From the NCBI RefSeq assembly GCF_003289625.1, contig NZ_QMBN01000001.1, positions 496,001 to 560,000 of the forward strand: a stretch of 64,000 nt of DNA. The letters run 5' to 3'. This DNA comes from Microbacterium sp. SMR1 (GTDB taxonomy: Bacteria > Actinomycetota > Actinomycetes > Actinomycetales > Microbacteriaceae). The notes under the pieces were generated by a model. That model was not told the origin of the DNA and searched no databases. It worked only from the letters and a program-made list of their open reading frames with translations. Positions 45,979 to 53,727 of the stretch are shown here, piece by piece. Within the stretch, counting starts at the first letter, position 1, and every line of letters starts with the position of its first letter. The position numbers and the translations under genes were made by a program.

Positions 45979-45991
45979 GATACGTGCGGTC

Positions 45992-46150
45992 TCAGGTCTT
46001 GTTGCGAATCGAACGCATGAGCCAGGCGATGATCGCGATGATGATCAGCGCGATGCCGATGAAGAGCAGGAACTTCACCGCTTCGACGAAGATTCCCGTG
46101 AACAGCAACGCGATGCCGATGATGATGAGGATGATCGCAAGTGCAGGCAT
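45992..46150 (-). CDS. Small hydrophobic membrane protein, 52 aa
   Basis: Read directly from the sequence: ATG at 46150 to TGA at 45992. Two transmembrane helices ('ALAIILIIIGIALLFTGIF' and 'FLLFIGIALIIIAIIAWLM') joined by a short acidic loop, with a basic end RSIRNKT (positive-inside). Similar tiny hydrophobic proteins are common in actinobacteria and are of unknown function. A hairpin follows the stop. No close ribosome binding site was recognised, so the start is less sure than the frame. Confidence 0.6.
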   Translation of the reverse strand: MPALAIILIIIGIALLFTGIFVEAVKFLLFIGIALIIIAIIAWLMRSIRNKT

Positions 46151-46224
46151 GCCTCGATTGTGCACGTGGGTGCCCCCTCAACGCAGGTGCTTGACCTCGC
46201 GGGCCGCAGACTCTATGCGCGAGG

Positions 46225-46617
46225 CTACGGACGTGCGTCGGCAGCCGACTGTTCGGTGCCCTGGTGGAAGCGCAGCGCGAGGGCGTCACCCGAGGTGGCC
46301 CAGACCGACGAATGCCGGCTGATCCGGGTACCGGCGATGAGCCGGTATGTCACGAGCACCGTGTCCACGTCGAGGCGCTGGATGACCCACTCGTCCGTAT
46401 GCGGAGTGTCGCGGGTCGCCTCCTCCAGGAGCTCGACGAGAAGGTCGGAGCGCGTCCATAGGCGGCCGGACCGGCCGATCTCGGTGAAGTCCGGGTGGAT
46501 GAGCTCGCGGAGGCGGCGCGCGTCCTGCCGGACGGCACTGGTGAGCAGGTCGCGTTCGGCATCGCGGATACGGCCCGCCAGATCGTCGGCGACACCGACG
46601 GCGTGAAGCTCTCCCAT
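46225..46617 (-). CDS. SnoaL/NTF2-like (DUF4440-type) protein
   Basis: 130 residues from the ATG at 46617, whose first base is also the last base of the upstream stop (TGATG). 'AERDLLTSAVRQDARRLRELIHPDFTEIGRSGRLWTR' (quoted by position 17-53) and the following beta strands fit the cone-shaped NTF2-like fold. Such proteins bind small ligands or act as simple enzymes. Last gene of a three-gene operon with a lipoprotein and a hisN-like phosphatase. Confidence 0.75.
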   Translation of the reverse strand: MGELHAVGVADDLAGRIRDAERDLLTSAVRQDARRLRELIHPDFTEIGRSGRLWTRSDLLVELLEEATRDTPHTDEWVIQRLDVDTVLVTYRLIAGTRISRHSSVWATSGDALALRFHQGTEQSAADARP

Positions 46618-47177
46618 CAACGTCGCTCGATGACGACGAGGCCCTGCTTCACATCGGCGACCTGGGCATAGCCTTCGCCGAAGAAGTATGTGACGCCGTA
46701 TCCGTCGCCGTCGATGTTCAGCGCGAACGCCGGATCTTCGGTGATGTAGACCCCGCCGTCGCCCTCTTCGCGGATCCAGCCTTCCGAAACGAGGGCGCGC
46801 TCGGCGTCTGAGGTCTCGGCGGCTGTCAGCGGTGCCCAGCCGAACTGGAGGATGTTCCCGCCGGGTTCGGCCGCGTTCGTCCAGGTGCAGGAGACGCCCG
46901 CGTCGATCTGCATCTCGCCGATCATGAACGGGCCCTGCTGGTACTCCCAGCCCTGCGACTGCAGCTCCTCGAGGCTGGCCTCTCGGATGATGTTCTCGCA
47001 GGTCGGGTCCGGGAGCGCCGGCTCCGAGGCGGTGGCCTCTGGCGTCGCGACGGGAGAGGAGGGGACGGCTTCCGGCGGCGCGGTCTCCGTCGGTTCGGGT
47101 GCGGAGCAGCCGGTCAGGAACGTCAGAGCCAGGGCCGAGCCGGTCGCCAGGACGAGGGATGCGTGCCGCCGGGTCAT
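46617..47177 (-). CDS. Lipoprotein of unknown function
   Basis: 186 residues. Signal peptide with lipobox 'FLTGC' (Cys24), then a Pro/Thr/Glu-rich linker (25-55) and a globular domain with two cysteines (about 60 and 97). Actinobacterial DUF3558-type lipoproteins share this design, but the match is not decisive. Overlaps the upstream gene by ATGA and the downstream gene by one base. Confidence 0.75.
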   Translation of the reverse strand: MTRRHASLVLATGSALALTFLTGCSAPEPTETAPPEAVPSSPVATPEATASEPALPDPTCENIIREASLEELQSQGWEYQQGPFMIGEMQIDAGVSCTWTNAAEPGGNILQFGWAPLTAAETSDAERALVSEGWIREEGDGGVYITEDPAFALNIDGDGYGVTYFFGEGYAQVADVKQGLVVIERR

Positions 47178-48010
47178 GCGCGACCGCCCTCGTGAGCGAG
47201 CATCTCGAGGAAGGTGTCGTGCAGGATGCCGTTGGTGGCGAGGGATGAGCGCGTCGACAGGGTCTCAGCGCCGTCGATGTCGGTGAAGCGTCCCCCTGCC
47301 TCGGTGACGATGGGCACGTGGGCGGCCAGGTCGTACTCCTTGACACCGAACTCGGCGACGAACTCGAGCCGTCCTTCGGCGAGGAGCATGTAGGGCCACG
47401 CGTCGCCGTAGCCACGATCGCGCCAGACTCGGCGCGAGAGTGCGAGGAGCTGTTCGCCCCGGCCGACTTCATCCCACTGGTGGATGCTCTGGAAGCTGAT
47501 GCTCGCCTGCGCGAGGTCGTCGATCGACGAGACCGAGAGTGACCGCGGCGTCGTCTCGCCCGGGACGTTCGTCCACGCCCCGTGCCCTGTCGCGGCCCAC
47601 CAGCGACGACCGATGGCCGGCTGACTGACGACGCCGACGCGAGGCGTCCCGTCGACGGACAGCGCGATCAGGGTCGCCCACATCGGGATGCCCTTGAGGT
47701 AGTTCGCGGTGCCGTCGATCGGGTCGATGATCCACTGGCGTCGTGCGTCGCCGGTGGCGCCGTACTCCTCGCCGAGCACGCCGTCGTCCGGGCGCTCGGC
47801 GGCCAGCATGTCGCGGATGGCGCGTTCTGTGGCGAGATCTGCCTCGGTGACGTGCGACGCGTCCGCTTTCAGGCGCACGTCGAGGTCGGCCGCGTCGAAG
47901 CGGGCCATGCTCACCGCGTCGGCGGCGTCTGCCAACCGGAGTGCGAATGCCAGGTCGTCGGCCAGGGCGTCTGCAGAAGGCGCTGTCAGATCCGGTGTGG
48001 TTGGGGTCAC
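47174..48010 (-). CDS. hisN: Inositol-monophosphatase-family phosphatase, HisN-like
   Basis: 278 residues from the GTG at 48010. Metal sites of the Li-sensitive phosphatase family are intact: 'LGEEYG' (Glu), 'WIIDPIDGTANYLKG' (Asp-x-Asp-Gly) and 'VKEYDLAAHVPIVTEAGG' (Asp). 'DPIDGTANYLKGIP' and 'GDAWPYMLLAEGRLE' resemble actinobacterial histidinol-phosphatase HisN more than inositol phosphatases, but no other his gene is near, so the substrate is provisional. A TATCCT -10 lies 6 nt before the start. Confidence 0.82.
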   Translation of the reverse strand: MTPTTPDLTAPSADALADDLAFALRLADAADAVSMARFDAADLDVRLKADASHVTEADLATERAIRDMLAAERPDDGVLGEEYGATGDARRQWIIDPIDGTANYLKGIPMWATLIALSVDGTPRVGVVSQPAIGRRWWAATGHGAWTNVPGETTPRSLSVSSIDDLAQASISFQSIHQWDEVGRGEQLLALSRRVWRDRGYGDAWPYMLLAEGRLEFVAEFGVKEYDLAAHVPIVTEAGGRFTDIDGAETLSTRSSLATNGILHDTFLEMLAHEGGRA

Positions 48011-48016
48011 GGCTCC

Positions 48017-48022
48017 AGGATA
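48017..48022 (-). promoter_or_regulatory. -10 element of the hisN-like gene, leaderless
   Basis: TATCCT on the minus strand, then 6 nt and the GTG at 48010. Confidence 0.6.
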
Positions 48023-48042
48023 CGACGCGCCGGGGGCGTCGA

Positions 48043-48072
48043 TTGGCGCGATGACGCGAAGTGGGGTAACGT
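48043..48072 (+). promoter_or_regulatory. Promoter of tRNA-Lys
   Basis: TTGGCG (48043-48048), 18-nt spacer, TAACGT (48067-48072); predicted start about 26 nt before the tRNA. Confidence 0.5.
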
Positions 48073-48104
48073 TTCTCCTCGGTTCGCTTCACTGCGAACA
48101 GCCT

Positions 48105-48180
48105 GCACCTCTAGCTCAATCGGCAGAGCAACTGACTCTTAATCAGTGGGTTCTGGGTTCGAGTCCCAGGGGGTGCACCA
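48105..48180 (+). tRNA. tRNA-Lys (CTT)
   Basis: 76 nt including an encoded CCA. Anticodon stem ACTGA/TCAGT encloses CTCTTAA (anticodon CTT). The acceptor GCACCTC pairs with GGGGTGC with one T:G wobble. Confidence 0.95.
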
Positions 48181-48181
48181 G

Positions 48182-48223
48182 CACGAAGGCCCCGCAACTC
48201 TCGCCAGTTGCGGGGCCTTCGTG
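48182..48223 (+). terminator. Terminator of tRNA-Lys
   Basis: Perfect 18-bp stem (48182-48199 with 48206-48223), loop CTCGCC, starting two bases after the tRNA. It shares the CGAAGGCCCCG arm with the hairpin at 351. Confidence 0.85.
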
Positions 48224-48251
48224 TGTTGCCGTCCGGGCGCGGTTGAGCGCT

Positions 48252-49763
48252 TCAGAACGGCGGAGCGCTGTGAGCGGGCCGCGCGACAGCGACCGACCCG
48301 GTCAGCGATGCGTTCAGGGCGGAGTGCCGCCTGTTGCCTCCGGGCGGTTCGGTGACGGTGAAGGCGACGAGGGGTGGTGGTGCGTCTTCGCGGTAGATCC
48401 GTCCGGTGGGTGATGTCCAGATCAGCCTTCCGCCCGGGAGTTGTCGGACATGCCATCGGGTGTGGTGTTTGACGTCGTGGTGTCTCTTGCAGAGGTTCGC
48501 GAGGTTGCACACGTGCGTCGCCCCGCCGTCGGATGCGGCGATGGTGTGGTCGAGTTCGCAGCGGATGGCGGGTTGTCGGCATCCGGGGAACCGGCAGTGC
48601 CGGTCTCGGGCTCGGAGCAGCCTGACCATGGCGGCGGTGGGCCGGTAGCTGTCGCATTCGAGGACGGTTCCGGTGACCGGGTGGGTGAGCAGCCGGTCCC
48701 AGGAGGGGGTGTTGCCGGCGAGTTCGCGTGCGGCGGCGGCGTCGATGGGGGAGCGCCCCGCGAGGTCGGCCGGCCCGTCGTCCTGACCCATCAATGTCAG
48801 TGCCGACACCGCGACCTGCACGTGCGCGCGAATCGCTCCGAGGGTTCCGTTGCCGTCACCGGCTGCGGTGGGGTCGAGCGCGGGTGTCCCCGCGAGGAGG
48901 AGGTCACTGAACACGTCGGCGCGGACCTGGTCGATGGTGCGGGCATCGTCGACGAACGACGACCCGTCGCAGATCGTCGTGTCGGCATGGGGCGCGCCAC
49001 CGTTCGCGTCGGTTCGCGCGTCAGGGGCGTCGGCTCGTGCTTCGGGGGCGCCCGCGGCATCCGCGGCACCCGCGACGTCCGCCTGGGCTCGCGCGGTGAT
49101 GATCTCGCGCGCCTGCCGCGTGAGCCGGTCCACGATCCCGTCCGCGATCACGGTCGGCAGGGTCGCGATCAGGTCCGACATCCCGTCGGCCCCGGCCTGC
49201 ACCCGCACACACCGCCCCGCCGCGGCCTCCTCGTGCCGCTCGGTGAACGGCCGCGGGTGCATCCGCTCCGCCAGCATCCGCAGCGCGTCCCGCACCCGAT
49301 TCGGCGTCTCACCCTCGCACCGCTCGACCGCGACGCGTTCGAACTCGGCGCGATCCTCCGCGGGCACGAGGCATCCGACCTCCTGGATCACCCGCACATG
49401 CCCACGGACGATGCGTCCGGCTTCCCAGGCCGCCATCGTCACCGGGTAGTTCTCGACCAGGTCCCGGGCTTCGTCGATGCGGCGTTGCAGTGTCCGGTCG
49501 GTCGCGACGAACACCCCGGCGAGTTCGGCGGCGATGCCCCGCAGCGCCATCTCGCGCGCCTTGACCTTCTCCGACGCGCCTACGGCCTGCTTCTCGGCCA
49601 GCACCCCCGCCGCGGCGAGCACCCGAACCTCACGGATCTGCGCCGCCCGCGCAGCATCCGCCGCGCCCTCGGCATCCGCGACCAGCACCGCCAGGGCATC
49701 GACGTCACCGTCGCTGCCCATCCCGCTGCCAGGCCGGCCGCCGAGTTCGTCATTCGAATGCAT
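48252..49763 (-). CDS. DUF222/13E12-family HNH endonuclease
   Basis: 503 residues. An N-terminal helical DUF222 region (about 15-370, with an Ala/Asp-rich low-complexity stretch near 235-265) precedes an HNH nuclease domain: 'CRFPGCRQPAIRCELDHTIAASDGG' region with paired cysteines, and 'NLANLCKRHHDVKH'. This is the REP13E12-type family, multi-copy and of unsettled function in actinobacteria. A LexA-type box covers the start codon, so DNA damage probably induces it. Confidence 0.88.
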   Translation of the reverse strand: MHSNDELGGRPGSGMGSDGDVDALAVLVADAEGAADAARAAQIREVRVLAAAGVLAEKQAVGASEKVKAREMALRGIAAELAGVFVATDRTLQRRIDEARDLVENYPVTMAAWEAGRIVRGHVRVIQEVGCLVPAEDRAEFERVAVERCEGETPNRVRDALRMLAERMHPRPFTERHEEAAAGRCVRVQAGADGMSDLIATLPTVIADGIVDRLTRQAREIITARAQADVAGAADAAGAPEARADAPDARTDANGGAPHADTTICDGSSFVDDARTIDQVRADVFSDLLLAGTPALDPTAAGDGNGTLGAIRAHVQVAVSALTLMGQDDGPADLAGRSPIDAAAARELAGNTPSWDRLLTHPVTGTVLECDSYRPTAAMVRLLRARDRHCRFPGCRQPAIRCELDHTIAASDGGATHVCNLANLCKRHHDVKHHTRWHVRQLPGGRLIWTSPTGRIYREDAPPPLVAFTVTEPPGGNRRHSALNASLTGSVAVARPAHSAPPF

Positions 49764-49769
49764 GTTCGA
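49754..49769. promoter_or_regulatory. Putative LexA (SOS) box over the HNH start codon
   Basis: Read on the minus strand TCGAACATGCATTCGA; the actinobacterial LexA consensus TCGAAC-N4-GTTCGA is matched at 11 of 12 defined bases. The gene's ATG (49763-49761) lies in the N4 spacer, a position where LexA would block transcription or initiation. Confidence 0.65.
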
Positions 49770-49873
49770 ATACTGTCACGAACCCCCGACATCGGCCCAC
49801 CACTCTCCACAGGGGCCGGAATCTCGTCCCCGCGGCGGTGACCTGCACGGGCCATCGACGTCGGGGACGCTCG

Positions 49874-49879
49874 TAGGCT
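49874..49879 (+). promoter_or_regulatory. -10 element of the thiolase, probably leaderless
   Basis: TAGGCT, 7 nt before the ATG at 49887. Confidence 0.5.
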
Positions 49880-49886
49880 TGAGAAC

Positions 49887-51071
49887 ATGACCACGCCCGA
49901 GATTGTCATCGTCGCCGCCGCCCGCACGCCGCAGGGGCGCTTGCAGGGGAGTCTGTCGTCCGTTCCGGCCCCCGAGCTCGGTGGCGCCGCTATCGCCGGT
50001 GCTCTCGCGGCATCAGGCGTCGCCGCCACTGCGGTCGACGCCGTCATCATGGGGCAGGTCCTCCCCGCGGGCAATGGACAGAATCCGGCTCGGCAGGCCG
50101 CGCTCGCGGGCGGCATCGGCTGGGACGTCCCGGCCTCGAGCGTCAACAAGGTCTGCCTCTCCGGCCTCACGGCGATCATCGACGCCGCGCGCATGATCGC
50201 GCTCGGCGACGCCGAGGTCGTGGTAGCCGGCGGCATGGAATCGATGAGCCGGGCGCCCCACCTCCTCCCGGGCTCGCGTTCGGGCTGGTCCTATGGATCG
50301 ATCGAGGTGCTCGACCACACCGCCTTCGACGGGCTCACCGATGCGTACGACCGCGAGAGCATGGGCGCGTCGACCGAGCGCCTCAACCCTCGGTTCGCTG
50401 TGTCCAGGCAGGACCAGGATGCCGCTGCCGCGCGCTCTCATCAGCGTGCTGCGGCAGCCCGCGACGCAGGCCGCTTCGCGGCTGAGATCGCCCCGGTGGC
50501 GGTGCCGCAGCGCCGGGGCGAGCCTCTCATCGTCGATACCGACGAGGGCATCCGTGCCGATACGACCGTCGACACCCTCGGTGGGCTGCGTCCCGCCTTC
50601 GCGAAGGACGGCTCGATCACCGCCGGCAATGCCTCTCAGATCTCAGATGGCGCAGCGGCGGTCGTGTTGACGACGCGCGAGCGCGCCGAGCGGGAGGGAT
50701 GGTCGGTGATGGCCGTCGTCGGCGCCAACAGCCAGGTCGCCGGTCCCGACAACTCGCTCCACGAGCAGCCGGCCGCCGCGATCGAGCGGGCGCTGGCCAA
50801 GCAGGGTATGACGGTCTCCGAGCTCGATCTCGTCGAGATCAACGAGGCGTTCGGCGCCGTCGTGGCAGCCTCGGTGCGCCGGCTCGGTGTCTCTGCTGAC
50901 ATCGTCAACATCGACGGCGGCGGCATCGCGCTCGGGCACCCCATCGGCGCTTCCGGAGCACGGCTCGTCGTCCATCTCGCCCATGAGCTCGCGCGCCGCG
51001 GAGCCGGCGCAGCGGCCGCGGGTCTGTGCGGCGGCGGCGGTCAGGGCGAAGCGCTCATCCTGACGCGCTGA
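49887..51071 (+). CDS. Acetyl-CoA C-acetyltransferase (thiolase)
   Basis: 394 residues. Catalyses reversible condensation of two acetyl-CoA or thiolytic cleavage of 3-ketoacyl-CoA. The acylated nucleophile is Cys90 ('NKVCLSGLTAI'); the catalytic His lies in 'GGGIALGHPIGASGAR' and the second Cys in 'GLCGGGGQGEA'; 'EINEAFGAV' is conserved. Chain-length preference cannot be told. It is monocistronic between a hypothetical gene and the HNH gene. Confidence 0.92.
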   Translation: MTTPEIVIVAAARTPQGRLQGSLSSVPAPELGGAAIAGALAASGVAATAVDAVIMGQVLPAGNGQNPARQAALAGGIGWDVPASSVNKVCLSGLTAIIDAARMIALGDAEVVVAGGMESMSRAPHLLPGSRSGWSYGSIEVLDHTAFDGLTDAYDRESMGASTERLNPRFAVSRQDQDAAAARSHQRAAAARDAGRFAAEIAPVAVPQRRGEPLIVDTDEGIRADTTVDTLGGLRPAFAKDGSITAGNASQISDGAAAVVLTTRERAEREGWSVMAVVGANSQVAGPDNSLHEQPAAAIERALAKQGMTVSELDLVEINEAFGAVVAASVRRLGVSADIVNIDGGGIALGHPIGASGARLVVHLAHELARRGAGAAAAGLCGGGGQGEALILTR

Positions 51072-51089
51072 GCCCGCCTCGACCCGGGG

Positions 51090-51347
51090 TCAGCGCCGGC
51101 CGCGCTTGACCCGCTCCGCGAAGAGCTTGTCGCGGTCGACGTTCGAGTCGTCCGCCACGAGCCGCCCACGAGCACCGCGGTAGCTGTCGACGACAGCGCC
51201 GATCGCCAGCGCCATCGTGATGCCCCAGCTGAGCCATGCCAGGGCGGTGCGCCACGTGAACGGCTCGTCGCTGCGGGCCGAGCGGAGGAGCGTCACGCCA
51301 CCGGTGATCGCGGAGAGGAGGCCGGTGCCGAAAAGGTACTTGCGCAT
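51090..51347 (-). CDS. Small membrane protein of unknown function
   Basis: 85 residues from the ATG at 51347. Two hydrophobic helices ('LFGTGLLSAITGGVTLL' and 'ALAWLSWGITMALAIGAVV') with a basic, charged C-terminal third. No family recognised. It lies convergent to the thiolase and divergent from otsA. Confidence 0.6.
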   Translation of the reverse strand: MRKYLFGTGLLSAITGGVTLLRSARSDEPFTWRTALAWLSWGITMALAIGAVVDSYRGARGRLVADDSNVDRDKLFAERVKRGRR

Positions 51348-51428
51348 ACCACAAACGTAGCCGCCCGCAGGGGGCGCTGGGCGCGCGGGTAGGCTGGGAT
51401 CACCGCCGATCGCAGCCTGGAGGCATGC

Positions 51429-52910
51429 ATGAGCACCGCTGATTTCGTCGTCGTCGCCAACCGGCTTCCGGTTGACCGGAACACGGACGGTGGTGGGGAC
51501 GGAGAATGGCGCCGTTCGCCGGGAGGGCTCGTCACCGCCCTCGAGCCCGTCATGCGCCGCACCGAGGGCGCGTGGGTCGGCTGGCCCGGAAAGCCCGACC
51601 TCGAGTTCGATCCGTTCGACTTCGACGGCATGCACCTCGTTCCCGTCGCCCTCAGCGCCGCCGACGTCGAGGACTACTACGAGGGCTTCTCCAACGACAC
51701 GATCTGGCCCCTCTACCACGACGTCATCGCCGCCCCGCGATACCGGCGCAACTGGTGGGAGGCATACCAGCGCGTGAACCGGCGCTTCGCCGAGGCTGCG
51801 GCTGCGGTGGCAGCGGGCGGCGGAACCGTGTGGGTGCAGGACTACCAGCTGCAGCTCGTGCCGAAGATGCTGCGCGACATGCGTCCCGACCTCACGATCG
51901 GGTACTTCCACCACATCCCGTTCCCCGCTTACGGGCTGTACTCGCAGCTCCCGTGGCGGAAGCAGGTGCTGGAGGGCCTCCTGGGCGCTGACGTGATCGG
52001 TTTCCAGCGCGTGGCCGACGCCGGCAATTTCGCGCGCGCTGTGCGGCGTCAACTGCGGTACGAAACCAAGGCCAGCGGCATCCGCGTCCCCGCCCCGGGC
52101 GGAGGGCACCGCACGGCACTCGCCAAGGCGTTCCCGATCTCGATCTCGACCGACGACTACATCGAGCTCGCACAGCGTCCTGACATCCAGGCGCGGGCCG
52201 CGGAGATCCGCGAGGATCTCGGCAACCCCAAGACGGTCCTGCTCGGCGTCGACCGGCTGGACTACACGAAGGGCATCCGGCACCGCCTCAAGGCCTTCGG
52301 CGAGCTCATCGAGGACGGACGGGTCTCCGTCGAGGACGCCACTCTCGTGCAGGTCGCCAGCCCCAGCCGGGAGCGCGTCGAGTCGTACGTGCAGCTGCGC
52401 GACGAGATCGAGCTGACCGTCGCGCGCATCAACGGCGACCACGACACCTGGGGTCACAGCGCGATCCGCTACATGCACCAGGCGTTCCCGCGCGAAGAGA
52501 TGGTGGCCCTCTTCCTCGCCGCCGACATCATGCTCGTCACCGCGCTCCGTGACGGCATGAACCTCGTCGCGAAGGAGTACGTCGCCAGTCGCATCGACAA
52601 CCGCGGGGTACTCGTCCTGAGCGAGTTCGCCGGTGCTGCCGACGAACTCGCGAGCGCAGTGCGCATCAACCCGCACGACATCGACGGAATGAAGGATGCC
52701 ATCGTGCGGGCGATCGAGATGCCTGCAGCCGAGCAGGGGAGGCGCATGCGGGCTCTCCGCAAGCGCGTCCGCGAACACGACGTCGACGACTGGTCGCGAT
52801 CGTTCCTGGACGCGCTCGCGACCGCCGCTCAGTCCAATAGCCCGGCGGAGTCGGCTGCCACCGCGCGCGCCGTCTCGACCGCCGCCACCGAAGCGGAGCA
52901 CAGCGCATGA
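51429..52910 (+). CDS. otsA: Trehalose-6-phosphate synthase
   Basis: 493 residues, ATG at 51429 with GGAGG at 51419-51423 and a TAGGCT -10 at 51390-51395. A GT20 enzyme that joins UDP-glucose (or ADP/GDP-glucose) to glucose-6-phosphate. Motifs include 'VVANRLPVDR', 'SPGGLVTALEP', 'VWVQDYQLQLVPKMLR', 'HHIPFPAYG', 'GVDRLDYTKGI' and 'RDGMNLVAKEYVA'. Overlaps otsB by ATGA. Trehalose protects against osmotic and desiccation stress. Confidence 0.95.
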   Translation: MSTADFVVVANRLPVDRNTDGGGDGEWRRSPGGLVTALEPVMRRTEGAWVGWPGKPDLEFDPFDFDGMHLVPVALSAADVEDYYEGFSNDTIWPLYHDVIAAPRYRRNWWEAYQRVNRRFAEAAAAVAAGGGTVWVQDYQLQLVPKMLRDMRPDLTIGYFHHIPFPAYGLYSQLPWRKQVLEGLLGADVIGFQRVADAGNFARAVRRQLRYETKASGIRVPAPGGGHRTALAKAFPISISTDDYIELAQRPDIQARAAEIREDLGNPKTVLLGVDRLDYTKGIRHRLKAFGELIEDGRVSVEDATLVQVASPSRERVESYVQLRDEIELTVARINGDHDTWGHSAIRYMHQAFPREEMVALFLAADIMLVTALRDGMNLVAKEYVASRIDNRGVLVLSEFAGAADELASAVRINPHDIDGMKDAIVRAIEMPAAEQGRRMRALRKRVREHDVDDWSRSFLDALATAAQSNSPAESAATARAVSTAATEAEHSA

Positions 52911-53698
52911 GCGCCGTCGCGTACACATCGCCCGAGGGTCTCGCAGAAGCCGTCGCGCGCGCAGCGAGCGCACGGCACCTCCTCATCGCGCTCGACTTCG
53001 ACGGCACGCTCGCCCCGCTCGTCGATGAGCCGATGTCGGCCAGAATGCTGCCCGCCGCGCGCGACGCGCTCGAGCGGCTCGCTCACGCATCCGCGACGAC
53101 GGTCGCGCTCGTGTCGGGTCGTACGCTCGAACACCTGGCCGAGATCTCCGAGCGCGAGCCGGATTCGCGGATACATCTCGCCGGCTCGCACGGCGCCGAG
53201 TTCTGGCATCCGGGCGCGGAATCCACCCAGGACAGCGACAGCGACGTCTCACTCCGCGACGAGCTCACGGCGCGCGCGGAGCAGATCATCGGAGGCCTCG
53301 ACGGCGCATGGATCGAGCACAAGCGGTTCGGGTTCGCCCTCCACACGCGGTTGGCCGATCGGGAGCAGGCCGCCGAGGCAGCCACCCGGATCGATGATCT
53401 CGTCCGGACCGAGGCGCCCGCGTGGCGCCGCCGCACCGGCCAGGACATCCTCGAGTTCGCCTCGCGGCACGAGGGCAAGGACTCGGCCGTCCGCAGCCTC
53501 CGTGATCGGGTCGGGGCCGACGTCGTCCTCTTCGCCGGCGACGACGTGACCGACGAGGACGCGCTCGCCTCGCTCGAGCCGGGCGACGTGGGGATCCGCG
53601 TGGGTGGGGGAAAGACGGTCGCTCAATACCGGGTGGCGGATGCCGCCGCCCTCGCGGTCCTGCTGGGACGGCTCGCCGAGGCCCGGGCGGGAGAATGA
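52907..53698 (+). CDS. otsB: Trehalose-6-phosphate phosphatase
   Basis: 263 residues. HAD-superfamily: motif I 'IALDFDGTLAPLVDEP' (nucleophile first Asp), motif II 'ALVSGRTL', the Lys of 'HEGKDSAV' and motif IV 'LFAGDDVTDEDAL'. Removes phosphate from the OtsA product. Coupled to otsA. Confidence 0.94.
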   Translation: MSAVAYTSPEGLAEAVARAASARHLLIALDFDGTLAPLVDEPMSARMLPAARDALERLAHASATTVALVSGRTLEHLAEISEREPDSRIHLAGSHGAEFWHPGAESTQDSDSDVSLRDELTARAEQIIGGLDGAWIEHKRFGFALHTRLADREQAAEAATRIDDLVRTEAPAWRRRTGQDILEFASRHEGKDSAVRSLRDRVGADVVLFAGDDVTDEDALASLEPGDVGIRVGGGKTVAQYRVADAAALAVLLGRLAEARAGE

Positions 53699-53715
53699 GC
53701 CCCGCCGCACGGGCA

Positions 53716-53721
53716 TAGAAT
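53716..53721 (+). promoter_or_regulatory. -10 element of ilvD, leaderless
   Basis: TAGAAT, 6 nt before the ATG at 53728. Confidence 0.65.
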
Positions 53722-53727
53722 TCGAGA

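Noticed and set aside
48105..49763. Integrated element at tRNA-Lys carrying the HNH gene
   Set aside because: No integrase, no duplicated tRNA 3' end and no composition change; DUF222-HNH genes also occur outside islands.
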